Shown here: positions 1 through 6,277 of the stretch, piece after piece
How the letters are laid out: every line of letters begins with the position of its first letter
Position numbering within the stretch: position 1 is the first letter of the stretch
DNA from: an uncultured Planctomycetaceae bacterium
GTDB lineage: Bacteria > Planctomycetota > Planctomycetia > Planctomycetales > Planctomycetaceae
Length of the DNA: 9,393 bases
Direction of reading: 5' to 3'
NCBI GenBank assembly: GCA_903921605.1
Contig: CAIXQV010000609.1
Location: 1-9,393 of the forward strand
Position numbers and translations under genes: made by a program
Notes under the pieces: model-generated
Database searches by the model: none
The model's input: only the letters and a program-made list of their open reading frames with translations
What the model was told of the DNA's origin: nothing

Positions 1-25
1 AAAGTCCAACCCTGAAAGTCTCTGC

Positions 26-1006
26 GTGCCGTTTTTGATTCGTGAACTTCAACTGGAAGCTGATTCGCCGTTCATTGATGCGCGAGCCGATCGCTGCGTG
101 CAGGAACTGGCCGGAGGATCTCGGTCGCATGTGACGGGACTGTTTGATCACGATTGCGTCATGCTCAACGGCGCTCTGGAGATCGATCCGGGGCGAAAGC
201 TGGCGGCCGGTGACCAGGTGCGAGTTCGCTTTGAAGAAAACCGACGCTATTCACCCAAACGGCGACCTCAGGTAACGCGACACAGAGGTTTTACGATCGT
301 CTATGAGGATCGTGAGATAATCATCGTCGACAAATCGGCCGATCTGTTGACCGTTCCCACCGATGGACGTGAGCCTCATACGTTGATCTATCGAGTCAAC
401 GAACATATTCGGCACGAGGGACGGGGTCGCGGCGCGTTTCTGGTGCATCGGCTGGATCGAGGCGTATCGGGACTCCTGGTGTTCGGGAAGACGAAAGAAA
501 TGGCGGATGCTGTGCAGTCCCAGTTTTCCCAGCGAAAACCGGAACGCCAGTACGACGCGATCGTGACCGGTCATGTCGTAAAACAGCAGGGCGAGTTTCG
601 AACGTATCTGGCCACATCAAAGAATTTGAACCGCTATTCGACCGAAGACGAAGAAGACGGTGAGCTGGCCGTCACTCATTATCAGGTCGTCCGCAACTAT
701 CCTCGCACGGCTCAATCACCAGCGGTGACTCACGTGACGGTTCAGCTGGAAACTGGACGAAGAAATCAGATCCGCGTGCATTTTGCTGAGGAAGGCCATA
801 CGGTTCTCGGTGACTCCCGCTATCGGGCTCACTTGTGGAAAGAAATCCCGTGGCCGCACAAACGGCTGGCTTTGCATGCTTCGACGCTGGCTTTTGTGCA
901 CCCCACCTCGTGCGAAATGTTGCGATTCAACTCGCCACTTCCTAAGGAAATAACGGCCTTCCTGCGTTACATTCAGCAGACTCCCGAGAAGCGGCGAGAG
1001 GGCTGA
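26..1006 (+). CDS. RluA-family RNA pseudouridine synthase with N-terminal S4 domain
   Basis: This enzyme should isomerise specific uridines in rRNA or tRNA to pseudouridine in the cytoplasm. Residues about 15-70 resemble an S4 RNA-binding domain, including the VMLNGALEIDPG stretch near 45-56. The catalytic domain follows from about 88. The family motif HRLDRGVSG sits at 141-149, with Asp144 as the expected catalytic aspartate. The second signature, GRRNQIRVHFAEEGH, is at 244-258, followed by LGDSRY and by KRLALHASTLAFVHP near 279-293. At 326 residues it has normal family length. The start is uncertain: the GTG at 26 has no clear ribosome site and the frame stays open to the left edge, so the true start may lie outside the window. 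The target (RluA-, RluC- or RluD-like) cannot be fixed from sequence. GRRNQ in place of the commoner GRTHQ is a variant within the family. Confidence 0.93.
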   Translation: MPFLIRELQLEADSPFIDARADRCVQELAGGSRSHVTGLFDHDCVMLNGALEIDPGRKLAAGDQVRVRFEENRRYSPKRRPQVTRHRGFTIVYEDREIIIVDKSADLLTVPTDGREPHTLIYRVNEHIRHEGRGRGAFLVHRLDRGVSGLLVFGKTKEMADAVQSQFSQRKPERQYDAIVTGHVVKQQGEFRTYLATSKNLNRYSTEDEEDGELAVTHYQVVRNYPRTAQSPAVTHVTVQLETGRRNQIRVHFAEEGHTVLGDSRYRAHLWKEIPWPHKRLALHASTLAFVHPTSCEMLRFNSPLPKEITAFLRYIQQTPEKRREG

Positions 1007-1063
1007 AGGTCAGATTATTTGACGGCGAAGCGTTTCGGTGAAATCGGTTTTGGAGGAGTTGAA

Positions 1064-1115
1064 CTTTCGCGAGTATCAGCGTTGCGAGCCAAACAGCCAC
1101 GGCGTATCGCGAAAG
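1064..1115. repeat. Inverted repeat, perfect 9-base arms around a 34-base spacer
   Basis: CTTTCGCGA at 1064-1072 is exactly reverse-complemented by TCGCGAAAG at 1107-1115. It lies about 60 bases after the pseudouridine synthase stop and 14 bases before a second inverted repeat. No T-run follows directly, so it is not a standard intrinsic terminator. It could be a 3' RNA structure or part of a dispersed element. Confidence 0.6.
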
Positions 1116-1129
1116 CCGTTTCTCTTTCC

Positions 1130-1175
1130 CTTGGCGGCTTTGCGTGCAAAACTTTTTTCACGCCAAGACGCAAAG
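1130..1175. repeat. Imperfect inverted repeat built from CTTTGCG/CTTGGCG units
   Basis: The arms 1130-1146 and 1159-1175 are 17 bases each and match at 14 positions, around a 12-base loop containing a T-run. The arms are made of CTTGGCG/CTTTGCG-like units (the right arm reads CACGCCAAGACGCAAAG). From memory, this kind of sequence occurs as small dispersed intergenic repeats in several bacterial phyla, but I cannot check copies elsewhere in this genome. It sits upstream of the TPR/metalloprotease gene and may affect its 5' region. Confidence 0.6.
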
Positions 1176-1235
1176 AAAATCGCTGAGAGTTCAGCCACCA
1201 GGTGACGAGTCAACCAAAAGGGAACAGGGTGCCTC

Positions 1236-3797
1236 ATGGGCTCACGAACTGTGCGTGGTTTTCTTGCAGTAGCCGTGATGATGATCGGCCTCAGCCTTGG
1301 TGCTGGTCCCGCTTCAGCAGCCGACACGGTAGCGGATTGCCAGGCCATGATGGCGTCCGGAAAATACGCCGAATGCCTCGCCGCGACGACAAAGGCGATT
1401 GAAGAGAAAAGCTACGGCGAGGAATGGCCAATCCTGAAAGCTCAAAGCGAGCTGGCTCTGGGCAAATATCCTGAAGCCCTCGCCACAGTCGTCGCCGGCA
1501 TCGAAAGGTACACCTGGAGTGCTCGATTACGGCATCTGGAATACGAATGTGCTCTGGCCAACGGCAAAAAGGAACAAGCGGCCGCCGCCTTGATGGAAGT
1601 CGAAAAGCAGGTCGCAACCGCATCGTGGAGATATACCGATGCCGACGACTTGGCCGCGATCGGCTGGGTCGCGATCGCACTCGGAGCCGACGCAAAAGCC
1701 GTTCAGGAAGGCTTCTTTGAGCGAGCCAGAAAGAACTACTCCAATCGGCCGGACGGGTTTCTGGCAGCGGGTCGACTGGCACTCGACAAAGGAGATTTCG
1801 CGTTCGCCGCAGAACTGCTGACGCCTGCCGCGAAGGAGTTCGAAACGAACGCCGACATTAAGTTTCTGCTGTCCGAAGCGATCAGTTCTGCAGATAGCGA
1901 GCAGTCGGCCCAGTTGCTCCAGAAAACGCTCGAACTGAATCCTCATCATGTCGGAGCCATGCAACGCGCGGCTGAGCGACAGATCGATTCGGAAGACTAC
2001 TACGGGGCGGAAGAGACAATTCGTCAGATGCTATCGGTGAATCCTCATTTGCCCGAAGCCCATGCCTTGCAGACCGTGATTCATCAGCTGCGCAACAATG
2101 CCGACGCTGCCGCACAAAGTCGGGCCGAGGCATTGAAGTTTTCAGCCGTGAATCCCAAAGTCGACCATTTGATTGGTCGCAAATTGTCGCAAAAGTACCG
2201 ATTCACCGAAGGCGCGGCCGCGCAGCGGAGTGCCCTGGAGCTTGATCCGGAATTTAATCCGGCTCGAGTTCAGCTGGCTCAGGATCTGCTTCGACTGGGG
2301 CAGGAAGCCGAAGGCTGGCAAATGGCCGAGCAGGCTCATGACAAGGACGGGTACGACACGACGCTCTTCAATCTGTTGCAATTAAAGGACAGTTTGGGCC
2401 GCTTCACGACTCTCAAGAGTCCGCATTTTCAGGTACGTATGGAAAAGCACGAAGCCGCTGTTTACGGCCAAAGAGTTCTGGCCCTGCTTGAAGAATCATG
2501 GGCAGAACTGACCCCGCGTTTTGAGTTTTCGCCGGAGTTACCGGTGATGGTGGAGATCTATCCGCGGGCCGACGATTTCGCGGTGCGAACGTTCGGAATC
2601 CCGGATGTCTCAGGGTTCCTCGGAGTTTGCTTCGGCAAGGTTGTAACGGCCAACAGTCCGGCTTCCCGACGCGATCATCCGACGAGCTGGGAATCTGTTT
2701 TGTGGCATGAATTCTGTCACGTGATCACTCTGCAGAAGACAGGCAACAAGATTCCTCGATGGCTGAGCGAAGGCATTTCGGTCTTCGAAGAGCGTCGAGC
2801 TGACATACGCTGGGGCCAGCATATGAATCACGATTTTCGCGATCGTATTCTGGCCGACAGGATTACTCCCATCGGCCAGCTCAGCAGTGCGTTCCTCACC
2901 GCGAAGAGTGGCGAAGACATGAACTTTGCATACTACGAATCGTCGATGGTTGTTGAGCACATCGTTCAGACCCACGGCCTGCCAGCTTTGAATGCGGTAC
3001 TGAGTGATCTGAGCACGGGAGTCCAAATCAACGACGCGCTCGATCGTCATACGGGAGGTTTAGAAGCTCTGGAGACATCGTTTCGAAGCTTTCTGACCGA
3101 GCAGGCGAAAGGCTGGGCTGCGGGCGTCGATTTTTCAAAGGAGGCGTTTGCTGAGGCCAAGCCCACGGATCTGGAAAGCGTCAAATCATTTTTGGAGACG
3201 CATCCTGCAAGCTTTGCCGGATTGATGACTCAGGCCTCTTTGCTTTTGCAGGACAACAAGCAGGACGAGGCAGAAGTCGCCCTGAAGAAGTTAGTGGAAC
3301 AGGTTCCCGGCGACGTCAGTACCAATGGTCCTCGAAGGCTGCTGGCGGATGTTTATCGGAAACGGGGTGAGAATGAGCAGGAGGCCGCAGTCCTGGCTGA
3401 ACATCTGGCCCGGACAGCCGACGATTTGGAGGCCGCGATGCGATTGCAGGACATTTGCAACGAAGCCAATCAATCGGAACGCGTCATAGAGCAGGGGCAA
3501 ACGATCTTTGGGATTGATCCGTTTCAGATCTCTGCGATTCAGAAGACTCTGGCGGCGGCCGAAACTCTGAAGCAGAACGAAGTCGCCGTGGCTCAATTGT
3601 CGAGTCTTTTGGAGCTGCAGTCGGATGACGCTCCGAGGCTGCATTATCGAATTGCCCGAATGTTGAAAGAGAGCGATACCGCCCAGTCTCGCCGCCATGT
3701 CCTGTTGGCATTGGAGCAGGCCCCGAGATTCCGCGACGCGCACACGCTGTTGTTGGAGCTGAAACGGGCGGAGCAGGCCACCGAGCCGGCGAAATAG
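1236..3797 (+). CDS. Exported TPR protein with peptidase MA-like (gluzincin) metalloprotease centre
   Basis: The protein has 853 residues. It starts with a signal peptide: a basic MGSRTVRG, a hydrophobic core and a likely cleavage after ASA at about residue 28. Residues about 35-380 are helical TPR-like repeats, such as the segments at 222-236 and 325-345 ending in LNP or LDP. The middle part, about 390-625, carries HEFCH at 491-495 and WLSEG at 509-513. This is the gluzincin layout, with His491 and His495 as zinc ligands, Glu492 as catalytic base and Glu512 as third ligand. FAYYESSMVVEHIV at 564-577 fits the helix usual in peptidase MA-like proteins. More TPR-like helices follow to the end. 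It should act outside the cytoplasmic membrane; its substrate is unknown. The ATG at 1236 gives a complete signal peptide but has only a weak purine stretch upstream. A strong hairpin follows the stop. Confidence 0.88.
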   Translation: MGSRTVRGFLAVAVMMIGLSLGAGPASAADTVADCQAMMASGKYAECLAATTKAIEEKSYGEEWPILKAQSELALGKYPEALATVVAGIERYTWSARLRHLEYECALANGKKEQAAAALMEVEKQVATASWRYTDADDLAAIGWVAIALGADAKAVQEGFFERARKNYSNRPDGFLAAGRLALDKGDFAFAAELLTPAAKEFETNADIKFLLSEAISSADSEQSAQLLQKTLELNPHHVGAMQRAAERQIDSEDYYGAEETIRQMLSVNPHLPEAHALQTVIHQLRNNADAAAQSRAEALKFSAVNPKVDHLIGRKLSQKYRFTEGAAAQRSALELDPEFNPARVQLAQDLLRLGQEAEGWQMAEQAHDKDGYDTTLFNLLQLKDSLGRFTTLKSPHFQVRMEKHEAAVYGQRVLALLEESWAELTPRFEFSPELPVMVEIYPRADDFAVRTFGIPDVSGFLGVCFGKVVTANSPASRRDHPTSWESVLWHEFCHVITLQKTGNKIPRWLSEGISVFEERRADIRWGQHMNHDFRDRILADRITPIGQLSSAFLTAKSGEDMNFAYYESSMVVEHIVQTHGLPALNAVLSDLSTGVQINDALDRHTGGLEALETSFRSFLTEQAKGWAAGVDFSKEAFAEAKPTDLESVKSFLETHPASFAGLMTQASLLLQDNKQDEAEVALKKLVEQVPGDVSTNGPRRLLADVYRKRGENEQEAAVLAEHLARTADDLEAAMRLQDICNEANQSERVIEQGQTIFGIDPFQISAIQKTLAAAETLKQNEVAVAQLSSLLELQSDDAPRLHYRIARMLKESDTAQSRRHVLLALEQAPRFRDAHTLLLELKRAEQATEPAK

Positions 3798-3801
3798 TCC
3801 C

Positions 3802-3846
3802 GTCGGCGGAGCGACGGGTGTACCGTACGCCCGTCGCTCCGTCGAC
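3802..3846. repeat. Very stable hairpin just after the TPR/metalloprotease gene
   Basis: Arms 3802-3818 and 3830-3846 pair over 17 positions, one of them a G-U wobble (3806 with 3842). The pairing continues inward for four more pairs (3819 with 3829 is another wobble), leaving the three-base loop CCG at 3823-3825. The total is about 21 pairs. It begins five bases after the stop at 3797. No T-run follows on either strand, so it is not a classical intrinsic terminator. It may protect the mRNA 3' end, weaken transcription or be a mobile palindromic repeat. Confidence 0.75.
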
Positions 3847-4019
3847 GTACAGCCGGGAGAGCAGCGTTTCGTTACTCAGGAAAAAAGGCCTGCGGGCAGG
3901 AGTTCAGACTGGAAAAAAGTGGCGATGCTTTGGATAGTGCGGGCTAGGGTGGAAATGTTCGTCTCAAGCTGCAGGATGCAATCTCGCAGACGTACTCCCA
4001 GTTTCAGGTCACTTGAATC

Positions 4020-4424
4020 ATGGTTGCTCTGGTCGAAAAACAGTTTCAGTTGCTGATTACGGACGACAATCCGTCCTTTCGCTCGGTCCTCAGAGAAGTC
4101 CTCGAAGACCGTCCGTTTCTCGTCCTTCACGAAGCGGAATCCGGCGAAGAAGCCCTAGAAGTCGTGCAAAGCCGCCGGATCGACATCGTGCTGCTCGACA
4201 TGCACATGCGGTTATTGACCGGGATCGAAACGCTGCGAGCCATGAAGCGGCTGGATATTGTTCGACCCTGTATCCTGATAACGTCCGACACCAGTGAAGA
4301 CGTTTGCCGCGATGCTCAGGATGCCCAGGCGTTTACCGTCCTGAAGAAGCCCGTCCCTCGTCGCCAACTTGTCGAGACCGTTTCCACAGCGCTGATGGCT
4401 GCTTATAGCCTGGCATCGAATTGA
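4020..4424 (+). CDS. Single-domain response regulator (CheY-like receiver)
   Basis: This 134-residue cytoplasmic protein is one receiver domain with no output domain. The acidic pair is Asp15-Asp16 (LITDDN), the phosphoacceptor is Asp60 (IVLLDMHM), the conserved hydroxyl residue is Thr88 or Ser89 (LITSD), and the switch lysine is Lys110 in LKKPV. All residues needed for phosphotransfer are present, so it should accept phosphate from a histidine kinase and signal by protein contact. No kinase is in the window, so it is an orphan here. An in-frame TGA at 4014-4016 lies just before the ATG at 4020, which rules out a longer product. No good ribosome site is visible. Its last 22 bases overlap the tail of the convergent Rrf2 gene. 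The 173 bases between the upstream hairpin and this start contain no gene or convincing promoter that I can see. Confidence 0.92.
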   Translation: MVALVEKQFQLLITDDNPSFRSVLREVLEDRPFLVLHEAESGEEALEVVQSRRIDIVLLDMHMRLLTGIETLRAMKRLDIVRPCILITSDTSEDVCRDAQDAQAFTVLKKPVPRRQLVETVSTALMAAYSLASN

Positions 4425-4840
4425 TCGCACAGTGGAACACTGGGATTCGAATCCTGCAGTAGTTCCGCCAGTGTTGTTGAGCGGAATGCCGTCTCCATCG
4501 ACTTCAGCGCCTGATCCATTCGGAAATGCAGCGCGCAAAGTCGGGTGCCGTGAGACTTCAGATCGAGCGGACAGGTTGTAATCCTTTTGATAGGGTCCAC
4601 GGCGTTCACGATGTCCAGGATCGTGAGCTGGTCCGGTTGATGTGCGAGTGCGACACCGCCTCCGATCCCGCGCTGCAGACGTACGATGCCTTTTTCCTTC
4701 AGGCCTTGCAGAACTTTCGACAGATAAGCCGACGGCACCTGCGTCGCTTCAGCGATCTCGGCTGTCTTTTGTGGTTGCGGAGATTTCATCGCCAGATGCA
4801 CGACGGCTCGCAATGCATACTCGACAGTCTGAGAAAACAT
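4403..4840 (-). CDS. Rrf2-family transcriptional regulator
   Basis: Rrf2 proteins are winged-helix repressors or activators, many of which sense iron, nitric oxide or redox state through a [2Fe-2S] cluster. This one has 145 residues. MFSQTVEYALRAVVHLA at the start is the family hallmark, the helix-turn-helix spans about 26-47 (TAEIAEATQVPSAYLSKVL), and the wing RLQRGIGGGVALA is at 54-66. Cluster-region residues are Cys90, Cys102 and His105, which match IscR Cys92, Cys104 and His107. The position of IscR Cys98 is Ser96, followed by His97. I chose the ATG at 4838-4840 because the family N-terminus begins there and AGGCGG lies upstream; the open frame extends to 4894 without family homology. It follows the ThiF-like gene by 43 bases on the same strand, so the two are probably co-transcribed. 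A cofactor is likely but its type is unclear. Confidence 0.9.
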   Translation of the reverse strand: MFSQTVEYALRAVVHLAMKSPQPQKTAEIAEATQVPSAYLSKVLQGLKEKGIVRLQRGIGGGVALAHQPDQLTILDIVNAVDPIKRITTCPLDLKSHGTRLCALHFRMDQALKSMETAFRSTTLAELLQDSNPSVPLCDQFDARL

Positions 4841-4883
4841 GGAATCCGCCTGTGAAGAAGCTTTGACCCGGGAACAGTATCGC

Positions 4884-5978
4884 TCAGGTACCAACGTAGC
4901 GAGAATAGAGTGTTCGAGCGACAGCCGGGTCGCTAGTTCCCCGGATGATCGCTCGCCCGTCCGGGAAAATCGTCAGTTCGAACGGCGTGGTATCACTCGT
5001 CGCGACAACGTCAGCGCCGGAAGATTCGACCTCTGGCAGCTCTGCTGAGCGGGCAATTGTAACACGAACAAGGAACGGATTGGACGTTACACTCCCGGAG
5101 GAAGCCAGCCGAATTGCGAGATCGCTGAGGGAGAGGGCCAGTTTTTCAGGCGGAGTGATCTGCACCGCGTTTCGACCGCAGAGAACCGTTGACGCCGAAC
5201 GTTGACTGCCGGTCAGCCACAAGCGTTCACCGTTCTGGCAGGCCGGGCACTGTTGAGATTCACGGAGTTTGCTCACATCGACCGACCGAAAAGATCCATT
5301 CCAGACATCGACGATGTGCAGTTTGCGGTCAACTTGTTGACTCTGTCCCACCAGAATTCGCAGGGCGATCGCTGCCTGAAGCGAAGCGACGACATTGACA
5401 GCAGGTCCCAGAACTCCCGCCGTATCGCATGTTTCTGTAGCCCCTGGCGGAGGTGGTAGCGGCATCAAACATCGCAGGCAGGCTGACTCATGAGGAAACA
5501 CAGGCATGACCTGACCAACCGCGCCAGTACAGCCCGTGAAGATCCAGGGAATGTTCTTTTCGAGCGAAACGTCGTTGACCAGATAGCGAATCTCGAAATT
5601 GTCCGTGCCGTCGAGAATCAGAGAGACGCCATCTGCGAGTTCAGCGATGTTGGCATAGTCCACATCGGCGACGATCGGTTCGATCGTCACTTCGGAGTTG
5701 ACTCGTCGAAGTCGTCGAGCGGCGGCAATAACTTTGGGCAGGTGATCGGCCACATCCTGTTCATCGAACAGAACCTGACGTTGCAGATTACTGAGTTCGA
5801 CGAAGTCTCGATCGACAATACGAACATGCCCCACGCCAGCTCGGACCATCGCGTCGGCCAGAACGCAGCCCAGTGCTCCGCAGCCCACCAACAGGATTCG
5901 ACTGTCGGAGAGTTTCTGCTGTCCCTCTTTGCCGATTCCGGCGAACAGCATCTGCTTGTGGTATCGGGAAGTTGTCAC
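4884..5978 (-). CDS. ThiF/MoeB/HesA-type E1-like adenylyltransferase with extra C-terminal domain
   Basis: Enzymes of this family adenylate the C-terminal Gly-Gly of a small ubiquitin-like sulfur carrier (ThiS or MoaD type), priming it for sulfur transfer in thiamine or molybdopterin synthesis. The protein has 364 residues. It shows the nucleotide loop VGCGALG at 31-37, VDRD at 55-58, the LSNLQRQVLF helix at 62-71 with Arg67, and DGTDNFEIRY at 123-132 with Asp126. Zinc-type cysteine pairs are Cys167/Cys170 (CLRC) and Cys244/Cys247 (CPAC). Cys184 in ETCDTAGVLGP fits the conserved cysteine region. Residues about 265-364, with LCGRNAVQI and TIFPDGRAIIRGT, form an extra domain that I recall from some Gram-positive ThiF proteins; no rhodanese domain is visible. 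The GTG at 5978 fits the family N-terminus (SRYHKQMLF). No carrier protein gene is in the window, so thiamine versus molybdopterin use cannot be decided. Confidence 0.88.
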   Translation of the reverse strand: MTTSRYHKQMLFAGIGKEGQQKLSDSRILLVGCGALGCVLADAMVRAGVGHVRIVDRDFVELSNLQRQVLFDEQDVADHLPKVIAAARRLRRVNSEVTIEPIVADVDYANIAELADGVSLILDGTDNFEIRYLVNDVSLEKNIPWIFTGCTGAVGQVMPVFPHESACLRCLMPLPPPPGATETCDTAGVLGPAVNVVASLQAAIALRILVGQSQQVDRKLHIVDVWNGSFRSVDVSKLRESQQCPACQNGERLWLTGSQRSASTVLCGRNAVQITPPEKLALSLSDLAIRLASSGSVTSNPFLVRVTIARSAELPEVESSGADVVATSDTTPFELTIFPDGRAIIRGTSDPAVARTLYSRYVGT

Positions 5979-6023
5979 GAGTCTTGGTTACCTTGCTCGG
6001 TGGTCGGGTGACCCTTGTGCGTT

Positions 6024-6092
6024 GTCAAACCCAAATAGGTAGGTTGGACATTCTTGTCCGACAGGGTTTTGACGGGCGAGAAAGCCCCTACT
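6024..6092. repeat. Nested inverted repeats, possible structured or dispersed element
   Basis: Several pairings nest or compete. GTCAAACCC (6024-6032) pairs with GGGTTTTGAC (6064-6073), with one bulged T. Inside it, TTGGAC (6044-6049) pairs with GTCCGA (6056-6061) around ATTCTT, with one wobble. GGGC (6074-6077) pairs with GCCC (6084-6087) around GAGAAA. GTAG (6039-6042) can close the second half with CTAC (6088-6091). Sequences like TTGGACATTCTTGTCC seem familiar to me as planctomycete intergenic repeats, but that is from memory. It lies 46 bases beyond the ThiF-like start and between two minus-strand units, so it could end the kinase transcript or shape the leader of the ThiF-like mRNA. Confidence 0.55.
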
Positions 6093-6219
6093 GCGCCAAA
6101 ATAGAGTATCGACCAGACACTAGACAGATTCATGTGCAACGGTTTACTCAGTCTATCGATTTCGCCGAGAGCATTCTTCTCGAAACCGTCATCGCATAGT
6201 TTGATTTGTTAGTCAGAAA

Positions 6220-6225
6220 AAGGAG
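6220..6225 (+). promoter_or_regulatory. Strong Shine-Dalgarno site before a 14-codon ORF
   Basis: AAGGAG lies seven bases before the ATG at 6233, an ideal spacing. Most genes in this window have weak or no such site, so this one stands out. It supports translation of the short ORF at 6233-6277. Confidence 0.5.
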
Positions 6226-6232
6226 AGTGACC

Positions 6233-6277
6233 ATGAAACATGGACGATTATCTCGCGATCGACACAAAGCAGACTGA
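6233..6277 (+). CDS. Candidate small ORF, 14 residues, basic and hydrophilic
   Basis: The predicted peptide is MKHGRLSRDRHKAD. It has three Arg, two Lys and two His in 14 residues, and no signal or membrane segment. The only positive evidence is the ideal ribosome site. Its last 30 bases run antisense to the 3' end of the MfnE-like kinase gene. Its TGA overlaps an ATG (TGATG at 6275-6279) that opens a 61-codon frame antisense to the kinase, which reads like a shadow. It could be a leader peptide, a small basic protein, the remnant of a decayed gene, or chance. I do not recognise it. Confidence 0.3.
   Translation: MKHGRLSRDRHKAD

Larger units (their letters stand above)
5979..6232. promoter_or_regulatory. 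Spacer upstream of the ThiF-like gene, containing a structured element
   Basis: This stretch lies upstream of the minus-strand ThiF-like gene and, if the 14-codon ORF is real, upstream of that gene on the plus strand. It would then be a divergent promoter region. The nested inverted repeats at 6024-6092 are the main visible content. I could not identify a convincing -35/-10 pair on either strand. Confidence 0.3.

Noticed and set aside
1291..1782. Open minus-strand frame of 163 codons
   Set aside because: It lies inside the signal peptide and first TPR part of the metalloprotease gene and is extremely Arg/Ser/Pro-rich, as expected for an antisense shadow.
3917..3935. Possible sigma-54 promoter (TGGCGATGC followed by TTTGG)
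   Set aside because: The spacing and the required GC of the -12 element do not fit.
3876..4130. Open minus-strand frame of 84 codons across the gap before the response regulator
   Set aside because: Half of it is antisense to the start of the response regulator. I see no ribosome site or familiar motif, so I do not call it.
5490..6011. Open plus-strand frame of 173 codons
   Set aside because: It mirrors the ThiF-like gene in antisense; the minus-strand product has all expected motifs and the plus-strand one none.
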